From CAWEFA01 sp963851385 (GTDB lineage Bacteria > Bacteroidota > Bacteroidia > Bacteroidales > DTGW01), in assembly GCA_963851385.1 (NCBI GenBank), contig CAWKPE010000024.1, positions 1-64,000 of the forward strand: a stretch of 64,000 bases of DNA, read 5' to 3'. Position 1 is the stretch's first letter, and each line of letters starts with the position of its first letter. Below, piece after piece: positions 41,496 through 49,770 of this stretch. The notes beneath the pieces are model-generated. The model was not told the origin of the DNA. It did not search any database and worked only from the letters and a program-made list of their open reading frames with translations. The translations under genes and the position numbers were made by a program.

Positions 41496-41556
41496 TTGCC
41501 CTGAACGTTCGCGGATATAGTGCGTTTTAATGCACTATATACTGTGTTGCCAACCG
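41496..41556. repeat. attC-like site S9, minimal 61-bp form
   Basis: Same ends as the others (TTGCCCTGAACGTTCGCGG and GTGTTGCCAACCG), but the loop is reduced to four bases: ATATAGTGCG tttt AATGCACTATAT. The left end nearly complements S8; the right end has no match at S10. Confidence 0.75.
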
Positions 41557-41561
41557 TAGTT

Positions 41562-41885
41562 TTATAAATCAATTTGTATTTTTATTTTTCCTCCTAAGCC
41601 ATGTTCAACAATATCGTAAAGTGTCTTTAATGTCACATTACTTGCATCGTTTTCTACTCTTGAAATATAACTCCTTTTTTTATCAATTATTAAGCCTAAT
41701 TGGTCTTGAGTCAGATTTTTCTTTTCTCGAGCTTGTCGAAGCATAAGTCCAACTCTCAGAGATTGAAATTCTCTATCAAGTTTATCTCGTCTAGGGGTAC
41801 CTTTTTTACCATAAACCTCATCTTTTATCTCTGTCCAGGTTGTAATATTTTTATTTTTCATATTAGTTTTAATTTTTCTCATCAT
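41562..41885 (-). CDS. higA: HigA-type antitoxin, XRE family (first copy)
   Basis: Probably starts at the Met at 41861 (MKNKNITTWTEIKDEVYG), giving about 99 residues; the longer frame to 41885 overlaps the toxin gene by 17 nt. The C-terminal half is an XRE helix-turn-helix (LRQAREKKNLTQDQLGLIID, KRSYISRVENDASN) ending in LGGKIKIQIDL. The N-terminal extension YGKKGTPRRDKLDREF is typical for antitoxins encoded after a HigB/RelE toxin. Pairs with the toxin gene upstream. Stops 5 nt from S9. Confidence 0.88.
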   Translation of the reverse strand: MMRKIKTNMKNKNITTWTEIKDEVYGKKGTPRRDKLDREFQSLRVGLMLRQAREKKNLTQDQLGLIIDKKRSYISRVENDASNVTLKTLYDIVEHGLGGKIKIQIDL

Positions 41886-42210
41886 AATAATCCTTCATTA
41901 ATTTTATTGCCAATTCTAAATATGACTTTGGTGTCTTTTGTGATTTTTTCTGAAATCCATTTAGCAATATTACTAGTTTACCTTTATCAAAAAAACAAAA
42001 AACTCTCCATATATCAGAACCTAATGAAATCCTTGCCTCATATAATCCTTTTTGTCCCTCGATATGTTTTAAATATTTTTCAGGAATTCGCTGCTGATAC
42101 TCGATAATTTCAATTATTTTAAAAATCTTATCCTGAACTTTTTTTGGTTGCTCTAGGAGAAAATTTTTGAAATAATTTTTATATGAAATTACTTCTCGTA
42201 TTTTAATCAA
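41869..42210 (-). CDS. higB: HigB/RelE-type toxin, Gp49-like (first copy)
   Basis: About 113 residues. Family text: ISYKNYFKNFLLEQ, IPEKYLKHIEGQKGLYEARI, RVFCFFDKGKLVILLNGFQKK. Such toxins are ribosome-dependent mRNases held in check by the adjacent XRE antitoxin. The frame is open up to an ATG at 42225, but that codon lies inside the -7 promoter box, so the real start is probably the TTG at 42210. Toxin precedes antitoxin, as in higBA. Confidence 0.85.
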   Translation of the reverse strand: MIKIREVISYKNYFKNFLLEQPKKVQDKIFKIIEIIEYQQRIPEKYLKHIEGQKGLYEARISLGSDIWRVFCFFDKGKLVILLNGFQKKSQKTPKSYLELAIKLMKDYYDEKN

Positions 42211-42222
42211 TACATATTTAAA

Positions 42223-42254
42223 CAAAGGTAACTTATAAGTTACTGAAAAGCAAA
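42223..42254 (-). promoter_or_regulatory. higBA-1 promoter with overlapping operator
   Basis: Minus strand: TTTG (42254-42251), 20-nt spacer, TACCTTTG (42230-42223). A perfect 16-bp palindrome GTAACTTATAAGTTAC (42228-42243) covers the start of the -7 box and part of the spacer, the expected place for HigA to repress its own operon. Confidence 0.75.
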
Positions 42255-42270
42255 TTTATTGAGGAAAAAT

Positions 42271-42407
42271 TTGCCTAAACGGTTGCGGCTATGCCCAGTG
42301 CGGGTTTTAATAGAACTGACCTATCCAAATACAACAAATGTAATAGATAGCACTGACTTTTGCACCCCACTTAACCCCGCATTGGGTATAGCCGTTGTTA
42401 GGCACTG
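42271..42407. repeat. attC-like site S10
   Basis: 137 bp. The clearest palindrome: arms TGCCTAAACGGTTGCGG and the complement of CCGTTGTTAGGCA, then GCTATGCCCAGTGCGGG with CCCGCATTGGGTATAGC. Both ends also match each other. Right end TTAGGCA complements S11 exactly. A -7 box TACATTTG is in the loop, with only a weak -33. Confidence 0.85.
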
Positions 42408-42409
42408 TT

Positions 42410-43373
42410 TTATTCGGTTTTTGTTCCTAAATTGTCAATTATATTCTTAAAACTATTCATTACAGGCATACTGATACCAAGACTTGTACCTGTTCCAATC
42501 AAATCGTAATAAAATGTTTTTATCTCTTTCGGGTCAGCTAATGCATGTGCCGTATTTCTTTGGATGTATTTGCTATGATTAATTAATAATTTCATCATGA
42601 ACATATAGAATATTTTTTTCAAAGACGAATCAGTAATATATAACTCAATTTCACTGTATTTATCAATTTCGACACCTCGCGCCTTTAATATCTCAATGCA
42701 TTCCCGAACGGAAAGCATCAATGATTGAACTAATTGTGGCGATTTTAAAACTGACTTCAAACTGCCAGCTTGTACAACCGCTGGCCAACCTCCGCCATCG
42801 GTGGCATATTGAATCCATAGATAATGTAAAATATTGTTTTGAATTGTTGTTTTTACATCTGCTGATATGAACAAGGTTTGAGCTCTTTTCAAGATTTCAG
42901 TTTCAACATTATCAATACTTCCAATGTCAATCGCATAAATTGTCCCAATTAATTTATTTTCATGAAAAGTACCACCGGCTTTAGCATCTCCAAAAATGTA
43001 TTTATCGTGAGGAAGAATTGAATCAATTTCCAAAGTACCCTTCCAATTCTGTGTTAATAGGATATACCCGGCATTGGGAATTGCTGGTACTATTTGTTTC
43101 AATGTATCTTCCAGAGCGTAATGGTCGTACAGGAATAATAACCATCTCATAATCGTTTTTTGATGGAATGGTTTCAATGACTGAAATTTGGTAAATATCG
43201 TTACACCATTTTTTATGACCTTTGCGTTTATCCATCATATCAATAGCAATTCCATTACGAAATTGGTCAGATCTTCCCTGTCGCACTAAATGTGTAATGG
43301 TATGTCCGACTTTAGAGAGCGCCCACCCGTAAATAGAACCAATTACACCTGCACCTACAATCAATACTTTCAT
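42410..43373 (-). CDS. Ketopantoate reductase (ApbA/PanE) family protein (one frameshift)
   Basis: About 320 residues. Rossmann start MKVLIVGAGVIGSIYGWAL with GxGxxG, an NADP-type domain to about 170, then a helical C-terminal domain (GSLKSVLKSPQLVQSLMLS). Could be a 2-dehydropantoate reductase or a relative acting on another ketoacid. The frame breaks near 43110, where VIIPV should continue YALEDTLKQIVPAIP; one extra base. A strong Shine-Dalgarno AAGGAGG (43385-43379) lies 5 nt before the ATG, unusual here and a sign of foreign origin. Stops 2 nt from S10. Confidence 0.82.
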
Positions 43374-43404
43374 ATAAACCTCCTTAAAATAATTTTATAA
43401 AATG

Positions 43405-43540
43405 TTGCCTAAACGTTCGAGTGTATGTGCTGTGCGGGATTTGGAGCTGCGTCTGTATCCCTTTAGACGAACCACATTATAAGTGCTAATGTTGCCTACT
43501 CACTGTCTCCCGCATAGCATATACACCGTGTTAGGTACTG
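43405..43540. repeat. attC-like site S11
   Basis: 136 bp. Left end TTGCCTAAACG complements S10 over 7 bases. Right end GTTAGGTACTG complements S12 over 8 bases, across a 5-kb interval. Confidence 0.8.
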
Positions 43541-44052
43541 GGCGTTTTAATCATTTTTTGTCTGGTCTTATTAATCTATTCTATAGTCAATATTACGAAA
43601 GTTAATTAAATGTACAAAATTGATTTAGTTTTTCTTAGGGGGGTTTTCATAATGGCCTGCTAAGGACAATATTGTGCGCTGGCTTTGGAAGCTCTTGACG
43701 CTTTTGTGATCGTGCGATTGCTATGCGGGAAAAGCGGCATGTGCTTTCAAATTGGGCTGGCTTCTTAAATTAAAATATATTAGTCTAAATACACTGTTCT
43801 TATCTTGCTTACCGAATCAGGTGTCAAAGTATCTTCATAACGAATCCTACTGAAATGTGTCACTGAATCAAGTTAGAGCAAAAGTATCCAGATACCCACA
43901 AAACAAGTCTTGCATTTGAGAAATACTGTGTCAAGGTAAAAATAACCTGTCATTGGAAACAGATAATGTAATACGGTGCAATGAATCTTAATCTTACATT
44001 CAGAAGTGTCTGATTGTAACTTAACCTTATAACTTTGAGCCAATTGAGCCAA
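43541..44052. other. Gene-free stretch at the left of the defence-like interval
   Basis: No gene seen. It holds one member of the hairpin family (about 43675-43765: CGCTTTT...GCGGGAAAAGCG) and, at 44036-44063, three near-tandem copies of GAGCCAATT that begin at the end of the AlbA_2 gene. Confidence 0.45.
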
Positions 44053-45381
44053 TTATGAGCCAATTAATAAATAGCTTGTTCCTGCTCCTATTTCACCAGA
44101 CCTTGTAAGAACTTTATATTTTTCAACAAGTTCAGACAAATCCCTTGATGCCGTAGCTTTAGATACATTATTTAATGCTTGATATTCGCTATTTGTTATC
44201 TTCCCAGTTTCTTTAACATATTTCATTGCTTGAATTTGTCTTTCATTTAATCCAAGAGACTTGAAATATTCTGCATTGTAAATATCTTTTCTAAACTCAA
44301 CCCAAAAACCAGACATATCATAAAAATATTTAGGTTTAGGTAGTCCAAATTGAATACACTCGTTTATCATCTTCAATGTACCTCGACCCCATGACTCAAT
44401 ATAACCACTCCTGAACAGAGCATTTGCAATATCTGGATTATAAGGCTTTGATGGATGCTTGACACTCAAATTCTCTACTGTCCAATTTTCCGGCAATTGT
44501 CCTTCATTCCAGAAGATTAATTTGTCGTTATATACACTTATCTGAATAGGCACACCTCCTGAATAATCTTTATGAGAAACAGCATTGAGTAAAGCTTCAC
44601 GAATTGCTTCTTTGGGATACTCATATTTCTCAACTCTGTTTAATCCTTCGTAACTAATTGAAGATTTAATGTATTTTGCAAATAACAAATCCATGGTTTT
44701 CTCGACCTGCTCAAATAAATTACCGTGAACTTCGTCCTGAAACTTTAAATCATCATCAGTTTCAAAGTAACCAATTTTAATGTATGCTCCTGTAACAAAT
44801 TTTTCAGGGTTCGAATGAAATAAAAGTATAGCAGCACGTTTCAAATAACCGTTTTCCTTTAATTGCATGTTGTCAATCAAAAGCTCATTACTATCGGTCA
44901 GAACATCTTCTTCAATTCGTTGAGCTTTAACTGCCTTCTTTCTAAAAAAGTCAAATGTTTCCTTCTTTAAGTCCTCAACATTGACATTTGGCACTGGTAC
45001 ACCATCCCAACGTTTACCTTTTTTTTGCAACATGAATTTATCAAGTGCAGCCCCTTTCAATTCCTGTTTTGTACTTCCACTCCGATAATGGTATTGACCC
45101 TTGTAATTGACCGGATATGGGTAAGCCTCAACTATGATTTCAATAAAATCACCTTTACGTGTTTGATGTAGGTTCACATCTGCTAAAATGCCAAGTATAT
45201 CTTTGACTTTATTTGGAATATCTACCAGTAATCTCTTGGAGTCTTTGACACCAACCACATCCCCGGAATCATTTTTGCCTATATAAATAGTGCCTCCATT
45301 GGCATTAGCAAATCCGCAAATCCATTTCAGGTATTCGTCTCTCCATGATTCTTTATATTCTATGTTTTGATTTTCTGCCAT
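44053..45381 (-). CDS. AlbA_2 (Schlafen-type) domain ATP-binding protein
   Basis: 442 residues. N-terminal AlbA_2 domain (IEYKESWRDEYLKWICGFAN, GGTIYIGKNDSGDVVGV), a middle helical part, a GHKL-like ATPase segment (YPKEAIREALLNAVSHKDYS, RSGYIESWGRGTLKMI) and a C-terminal winged helix (TGKITNSEYQALNNVSKATA). Such proteins are usually called putative transcriptional regulators, but many AlbA_2 genes lie in antiphage loci. It begins 4 nt after the primase-helicase stop codon, so the two form one operon. Intact. Confidence 0.88.
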   Translation of the reverse strand: MAENQNIEYKESWRDEYLKWICGFANANGGTIYIGKNDSGDVVGVKDSKRLLVDIPNKVKDILGILADVNLHQTRKGDFIEIIVEAYPYPVNYKGQYHYRSGSTKQELKGAALDKFMLQKKGKRWDGVPVPNVNVEDLKKETFDFFRKKAVKAQRIEEDVLTDSNELLIDNMQLKENGYLKRAAILLFHSNPEKFVTGAYIKIGYFETDDDLKFQDEVHGNLFEQVEKTMDLLFAKYIKSSISYEGLNRVEKYEYPKEAIREALLNAVSHKDYSGGVPIQISVYNDKLIFWNEGQLPENWTVENLSVKHPSKPYNPDIANALFRSGYIESWGRGTLKMINECIQFGLPKPKYFYDMSGFWVEFRKDIYNAEYFKSLGLNERQIQAMKYVKETGKITNSEYQALNNVSKATASRDLSELVEKYKVLTRSGEIGAGTSYLLIGS

Positions 45382-45385
45382 AACT

Positions 45386-47531
45386 CTATTTTAAAAGTTT
45401 CTTATAATAACGGTTTCGTTGTTTAAACATTTTGTCAAAATAATCAATTTTCGTGTCTCTGTAATCAAAAATTACTGGTGATTTTCCTGACCGCTGAATA
45501 CGACCAATGTATTGAATTAATTTACCTTCAAATGCAAAGGGATAAACGATAAAAAGACATTCCAGGTTATCAACATCAACACCTTCGCCAAAGTACTGAC
45601 CCGTAGAGATAACAATTTTATAATGACCTTGTTTTAATTGTTCAAGTTTGCTTTTCCGGCTTCGTTCTGAGTCATCACCATGAATGGTAATTGTTTCAAA
45701 TTTATCTTTAAGATAGAGATTTAATATATCCACATGGGCTTTGCGTTCAGTCAGGACTAAAACGGTCTTAAAACGTCCAACATTTTTTTCTAAATCATCA
45801 ATAATAAGCGAATTTCTTTGTGTATCGTGAATCAAGATTCTCGAAATACGTTTCGTATTTATCAATCTTATAGTCGAAAGGGGCGTAAAGATTTGTTTCT
45901 CTTATATTAATTTCAGCTTTTAATTTATTTTGCCGGATTTGTTCTATCTGTTCAGTATTAAAAAGAATATTTCCAATATAAACATAAATTAATTTTTCGT
46001 CATTATTCTTGCGTTTGGGTGTAGCCGTTAAACCATATAAATAAAATGAATTAAAATTTACGATAGCTTCTCTGAAAGATTTTGCAGGAATATGATGGCA
46101 CTCATCAACGATTATTGTTCCAAAACTATTGGCTATTTTAGAAATTTCATCATTATGCGCCAGAGATTGTATCATAGCAACGGTAATTTCTTTACCAATC
46201 TTAAACTTTTGGTTGCCAATTTGACCTATTTCTTTTTTGGGAATTTTTAGAAAGCTTTGTATCCTCTCTATCCATTGGTCGAACAATTGTTTTCGATGAA
46301 CAATGATTAAAGCTGGTTGACGTTTTTGTGCTATAATTTCAAGCCCAATGATAGTTTTGCCAGAACCAGGAGGCGAAACAATTACTCCAAAATCTTTTTC
46401 AGCAATCTTTTCGATAGCTAATTCTTGTTGCGGTAATAATTCAATTTCTGAATCAAAGTCAACCGGATCAAGTTTTTTTCGATTATCAATTACTTTATAT
46501 GAAATGTCTTCCTGTTTGCAGAAATTTATCAGGTTAGCTACAAAACCTCTTGGAATTAAAACTCCTTCAGGAGTTTCCTCAATCAACCTGAAATATTTTT
46601 CGATATTAAAGGTTGATTTTCCCATGTTCTTTTTAACTAAAAAATCAGAATTGAGAAAATTCAAATTATTCCTAAGAAATTCTATAAGTTTTTTGTTTAG
46701 TTGGAATCGTTTTAGATAAACCTGATTGCTTATTTGAATTTCAATTTCATTCTGGTTCTTCGGAATAAGATTTGATTTTATTGATTCCTGCGGCTTTTGA
46801 TTGAAGAAACTTTCATAAAGATTCAGAAACTTATTCATTGAGAGTTTCTGAAAATCTGCAATCGCTTCAAACTGATTAGAAAATGGTTCAAATGTTTCCG
46901 GATTGATAAATGCAGAATTACCTTTTTGAATAGATTTGCCATTTAAGGGTAATGCTATTAAATTACCCAGTCCTTTACCGGAATGAAAATCCTGATTTGG
47001 GAATAACCTGTCAAAACTCGGCTCCTTTTCGAAATGTGAAATAATTGATGCTTCTCGCAAAAGTTCAAACATCAATTTTCTGGTTTGCTCTGCAGGAAAG
47101 TTTTCTTCAAAAAAAATCCATAAATGACCACCATTTCCTGAACGGGAACGCTCGATATAAGCAGGGATTTTAAATTTGGCACAAGTGTAATAGAGTTTTA
47201 GTAAAGATTCTTTCCAATTATCTTCATCAAAATCAGAAGTTATAAAATGAGAAGTATTATCTTCTAAAAGAGGATATATGCCAACTGTTTCCTTGCCAGA
47301 TAAATGATTTAAAATTGCTTCATTGCTAAAAGGTAAAAATTCTTTTTTTGTATAATCTTTAAAAGTCCCGCCAGAAGCTTTATGTTTATTGTAATCACTC
47401 CAATCAACTTTATATGCCGGCATATAACTGCTTTTCCCATCTTTCTCCCAGCGAACAGCGTAAACATCTTGTCTACCGTAAAAGAGGGATTTGAAAAGAG
47501 CTATATGTTCCGGTGTAAAACTCACAATCAA
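45386..47531 (-). CDS. Primase-helicase protein, TOTE-like (one frameshift)
   Basis: About 715 residues. Residues 1-220 resemble an archaeo-eukaryotic primase domain as in TOTE conflict systems: Asp pair in ITSDFDEDNW (100, 102), His in SGNGGHLWIFFE (136), then LIALPLNG. From about 360 a superfamily 2 helicase follows: Walker A SPPGSGKT (386-393), DECHH (476-480), YGLTATPKR, and in the C-terminal part FGEGVDVDNL and QYIGRIQRSGK. The frame breaks near 45845 by one extra base, between the two RecA-like lobes. It precedes the AlbA_2 gene by 4 nt. Likely nucleic-acid-targeting and possibly defensive; no nuclease domain is seen in it. Confidence 0.8.
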
Positions 47532-47721
47532 TTTTTTCTAAGTAAGTTTTAGTTACTCAAAAATAGACAAAAATAACACGGTAAGTAATTATTATTAAAA
47601 AAAGACCGACGAGCCAAAAGTATTTTTATGGGTGGGTTTACAGGGCTATCGGGAATAATTAATTTACTCTACTTTTTCTTTGTCAGCCAAACAAAGAAAA
47701 AGATAGCAAAAAGAAAATTCA

Positions 47722-47846
47722 CCACGGATGAAGAAATCAGGTTTTGGTTTTGAAAGTAAATTTGGAAAAGTGGCACATAAATAACTATTGCGCTTTTTAA
47801 TGTTTGGAACTTATGCATCAAAACCTGCTTTCCTCACCATCCGTGG
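47722..47846. repeat. Imperfect inverted repeat, about 25-bp arms
   Basis: CCACGGATG (47722) with CATCCGTGG (47838-47846), and AGGTTTTG (47739-47746) with CAAAACCT (47819-47826). The short stretches between them differ in the two arms. Could be a remnant of a small transposable element. Confidence 0.5.
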
Positions 47847-47920
47847 ACGAGCCAACGCACATGGCAAAAAACGGGAATGACAAAACTTAATTATAAACAA
47901 TTTAAACTTCAATCAATATC

Positions 47921-48016
47921 ATGGGATTCTTATCTAATATTTTTTCAGGTGGAGCTAGCAGCGTTATTGATTCTATTGGGAACACACTTGACAAAGTGAT
48001 TACAACCAATATTTAA
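47921..48016 (+). pseudogene. 31-codon ORF resembling the start of a phage holin-like protein
   Basis: Reads MGFLSNIFSGGASSVIDSIG then NTLDKVITTNI and stops. The glycine/serine-rich opening and VIDSIG...LDK text recall the N terminus of small three-helix holin-type proteins of Bacteroidota phages, which are normally over 100 residues. If so it is truncated. It lies on the plus strand, opposite to all cassette genes. Confidence 0.3.
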
Positions 48017-48513
48017 ATGATCTATAGCAAGTGCCACCAACCTGTTCTTCCAAAAATGGTATTATTTTATCCATCAAAAATGATATAAAATATTAAACAT
48101 CAAATGTATTAAAAAGCAATAGTAAAATTGTACTTTTTTGTATGCTAGAACAGATTAAATATAAACTGATTTATTATACATTCCAAACTGTTAGAACAAT
48201 TTTCCAAATTGGAACCTGTGCGAGGGCAATATTGCATCTCTTTTGCAAACCATTGGATAAGGTGTTAGCTTGTGCGGGTTTGCAAATGTGCTGCAATGTG
48301 AGTGGGCTGTTAATCGAAGCGTTCCTTAATGCGTCCCGAAGGGCGCAAGGCGGGCTGGGAAAAACTAAATCAATTTCATCGCACATAACGGACGTATCTA
48401 TAAGAAATCAGTAAAGAACAATATAATTTAAAAAGTCTACAATCGTGTCACAATGAAATAATGTGTCAATATAATAATCAAATGTCAATATAGTAGTAAG
48501 TCTTTCTTACGCC

Positions 48514-48652
48514 TTGTACCTAAACGTTCGAGTGTATGAGCCGTAAGGGATTCGGAGCCACTTCTGTATCCAGTTACACCAAAATTAAATATATTTTCTG
48601 ACCTTAGCAAACCACTGCCACCCTTATGGCTTATACACTTTGTTAGCGCCAG
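48514..48652. repeat. attC-like site S12
   Basis: 139 bp. Left end GTACCTAAACG complements S11 exactly; right end GTTAGCGCCAG complements S13 exactly. The two ends of S12 itself do not match, a clear sign that the outer bases belong to different cassettes. Promoter in the loop. Confidence 0.85.
48580..48611 (-). promoter_or_regulatory. Promoter inside site S12
   Basis: Minus strand: TTTG (48611-48608), 20-nt spacer, TAATTTTG (48587-48580). Faces left towards the primase-helicase/AlbA_2 interval, whose first gene is about 1 kb away. Confidence 0.55.
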
Positions 48653-48655
48653 TTT

Positions 48656-49618
48656 TTATTCTTTTAATTTTAATTCAAAATCTATATCGAATTTGTTAGT
48701 CTTTATAAGTTTCTGGAATGTTGCGATCAAAATTGTTATAGCTAGGTCAACAGCATTAGAATATTCAATTCCTTGAAATTTATAGAAATTATCCGAAAGA
48801 TCATCATATAAGAATCTATTCGGAATATTTAAGACCCCATGAACGAATTTAGAACGAAAATCATACATCCTGGATACTTCTTTTTTAAATTCTTCTCTTT
48901 TCCCAAGATAAATTTCAGTTTTTTCACTTAACTGACCTTGTAAATTATAAATTCCTTTGCAATATAATGCTTCAAGAGCTACAAGAGCCCAAAAGATTTC
49001 ATCAAATCTAAAATCAATAGAACTATTGAATAGATAAGAAAATGCATTTAATGATCTTTCCAAAGGATTTGTACTAAGTTCATCTATTCCTTTTTCATTA
49101 CTAAAATACCAATTCCATACTTGTTTTAAATCTAATAATTCTATCTTCGGCCACTTAATTTCTTTGTTTCGTTCCATTGCAAGTTCAATTCGATGAAAAA
49201 TTCTATCTATTGTATGAATTTTTACTCCATTTTTGAAAAGTACACCTTTTCCAGTATGGAATAATCCTGGCTTTGCTATGTTGAACACAATGATCGAATT
49301 GCAGATTCTTTGCAAAAGGAGAAAATCAATGCTTTCTTGTCCATTCACTTGTTCGAGTTGTAGTAATTTATCTTTATCTACGTTAGTCTCATATTTTATT
49401 TTATAATCTTCAGTTTCATGAGTTCCTTTAGATAAATCGCAAAAATCTATAGGAATTTCTTTGGTTATCTGTAAACTTATATAGCCTAATTCAATATCAA
49501 ATTTTTTAAAAATTAATTGCAAATTAGAGTTTGAAATCTCCTTTAAGATAGTTTCAAAATCAATCCACTCCTGTTCAAAGTATTTGTCAATCGGTATATA
49601 TGCAATATAAATATCCAT
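48656..49618 (-). CDS. ApeA-like HEPN-domain protein (cassette S12-S13)
   Basis: 320 residues, no signal peptide. The C-terminal third (FDEIFWALVALEALYCKGIY to the end) is helical, with the HEPN catalytic-type motif R-x4-H in YDFRSKFVHG (R255, H260), in a context like ApeA-type HEPN domains. HEPN proteins are often RNases in toxin-antitoxin or antiphage systems. The N-terminal 200 residues are not recognised and could be a sensor. Stops 3 nt from S12 and starts 12 nt from S13. Confidence 0.7.
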   Translation of the reverse strand: MDIYIAYIPIDKYFEQEWIDFETILKEISNSNLQLIFKKFDIELGYISLQITKEIPIDFCDLSKGTHETEDYKIKYETNVDKDKLLQLEQVNGQESIDFLLLQRICNSIIVFNIAKPGLFHTGKGVLFKNGVKIHTIDRIFHRIELAMERNKEIKWPKIELLDLKQVWNWYFSNEKGIDELSTNPLERSLNAFSYLFNSSIDFRFDEIFWALVALEALYCKGIYNLQGQLSEKTEIYLGKREEFKKEVSRMYDFRSKFVHGVLNIPNRFLYDDLSDNFYKFQGIEYSNAVDLAITILIATFQKLIKTNKFDIDFELKLKE

Positions 49619-49630
49619 GCTTTCTTAAAT

Positions 49631-49767
49631 TGGCGCTAAACGTTCGCGGGTATGAAATGTAGCGAATGCGGAGTGCATCAGTATCCAGTTACACAAACCT
49701 TGTTGCGGGTTGCTACACTTCGCAAACCACTTCAACCGCTATATTTTATACCCGTTGTTATGGGCAG
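49631..49767. repeat. attC-like site S13
   Basis: 137 bp. Left end TGGCGCTAAACG complements S12 exactly (9 bases); right end GTTATGGGCAG complements S14 exactly (9 bases). Loop is of the TATCCAGTTACA type, but the -7 box is lost. Confidence 0.85.
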
Positions 49768-49770
49768 AAA

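Larger units (their letters stand above)
47532..48513. other. Gene-poor stretch upstream of the primase-helicase
   Basis: Contains an imperfect inverted repeat at 47722-47846 (CCACGGATG...AGGTTTTG against CAAAACCT...CATCCGTGG), a 31-codon ORF at 47921, and a hairpin-family member (TTTGCAAACC...GGTTTGCAAA, about 48240-48287). No full gene. ORFs across 48142-48414 look spurious. Confidence 0.5.

Noticed and set aside
41869..42225. ATG at 42225 as the start of the first toxin
   Set aside because: It lies inside the -7 promoter box, upstream of the expected transcription start; a TTG at 42210 fits better.
48142..48414. 90-residue plus-strand ORF and its 70-residue shadow
   Set aside because: Overlaps the hairpin element; composition is not protein-like and neither has gene context.
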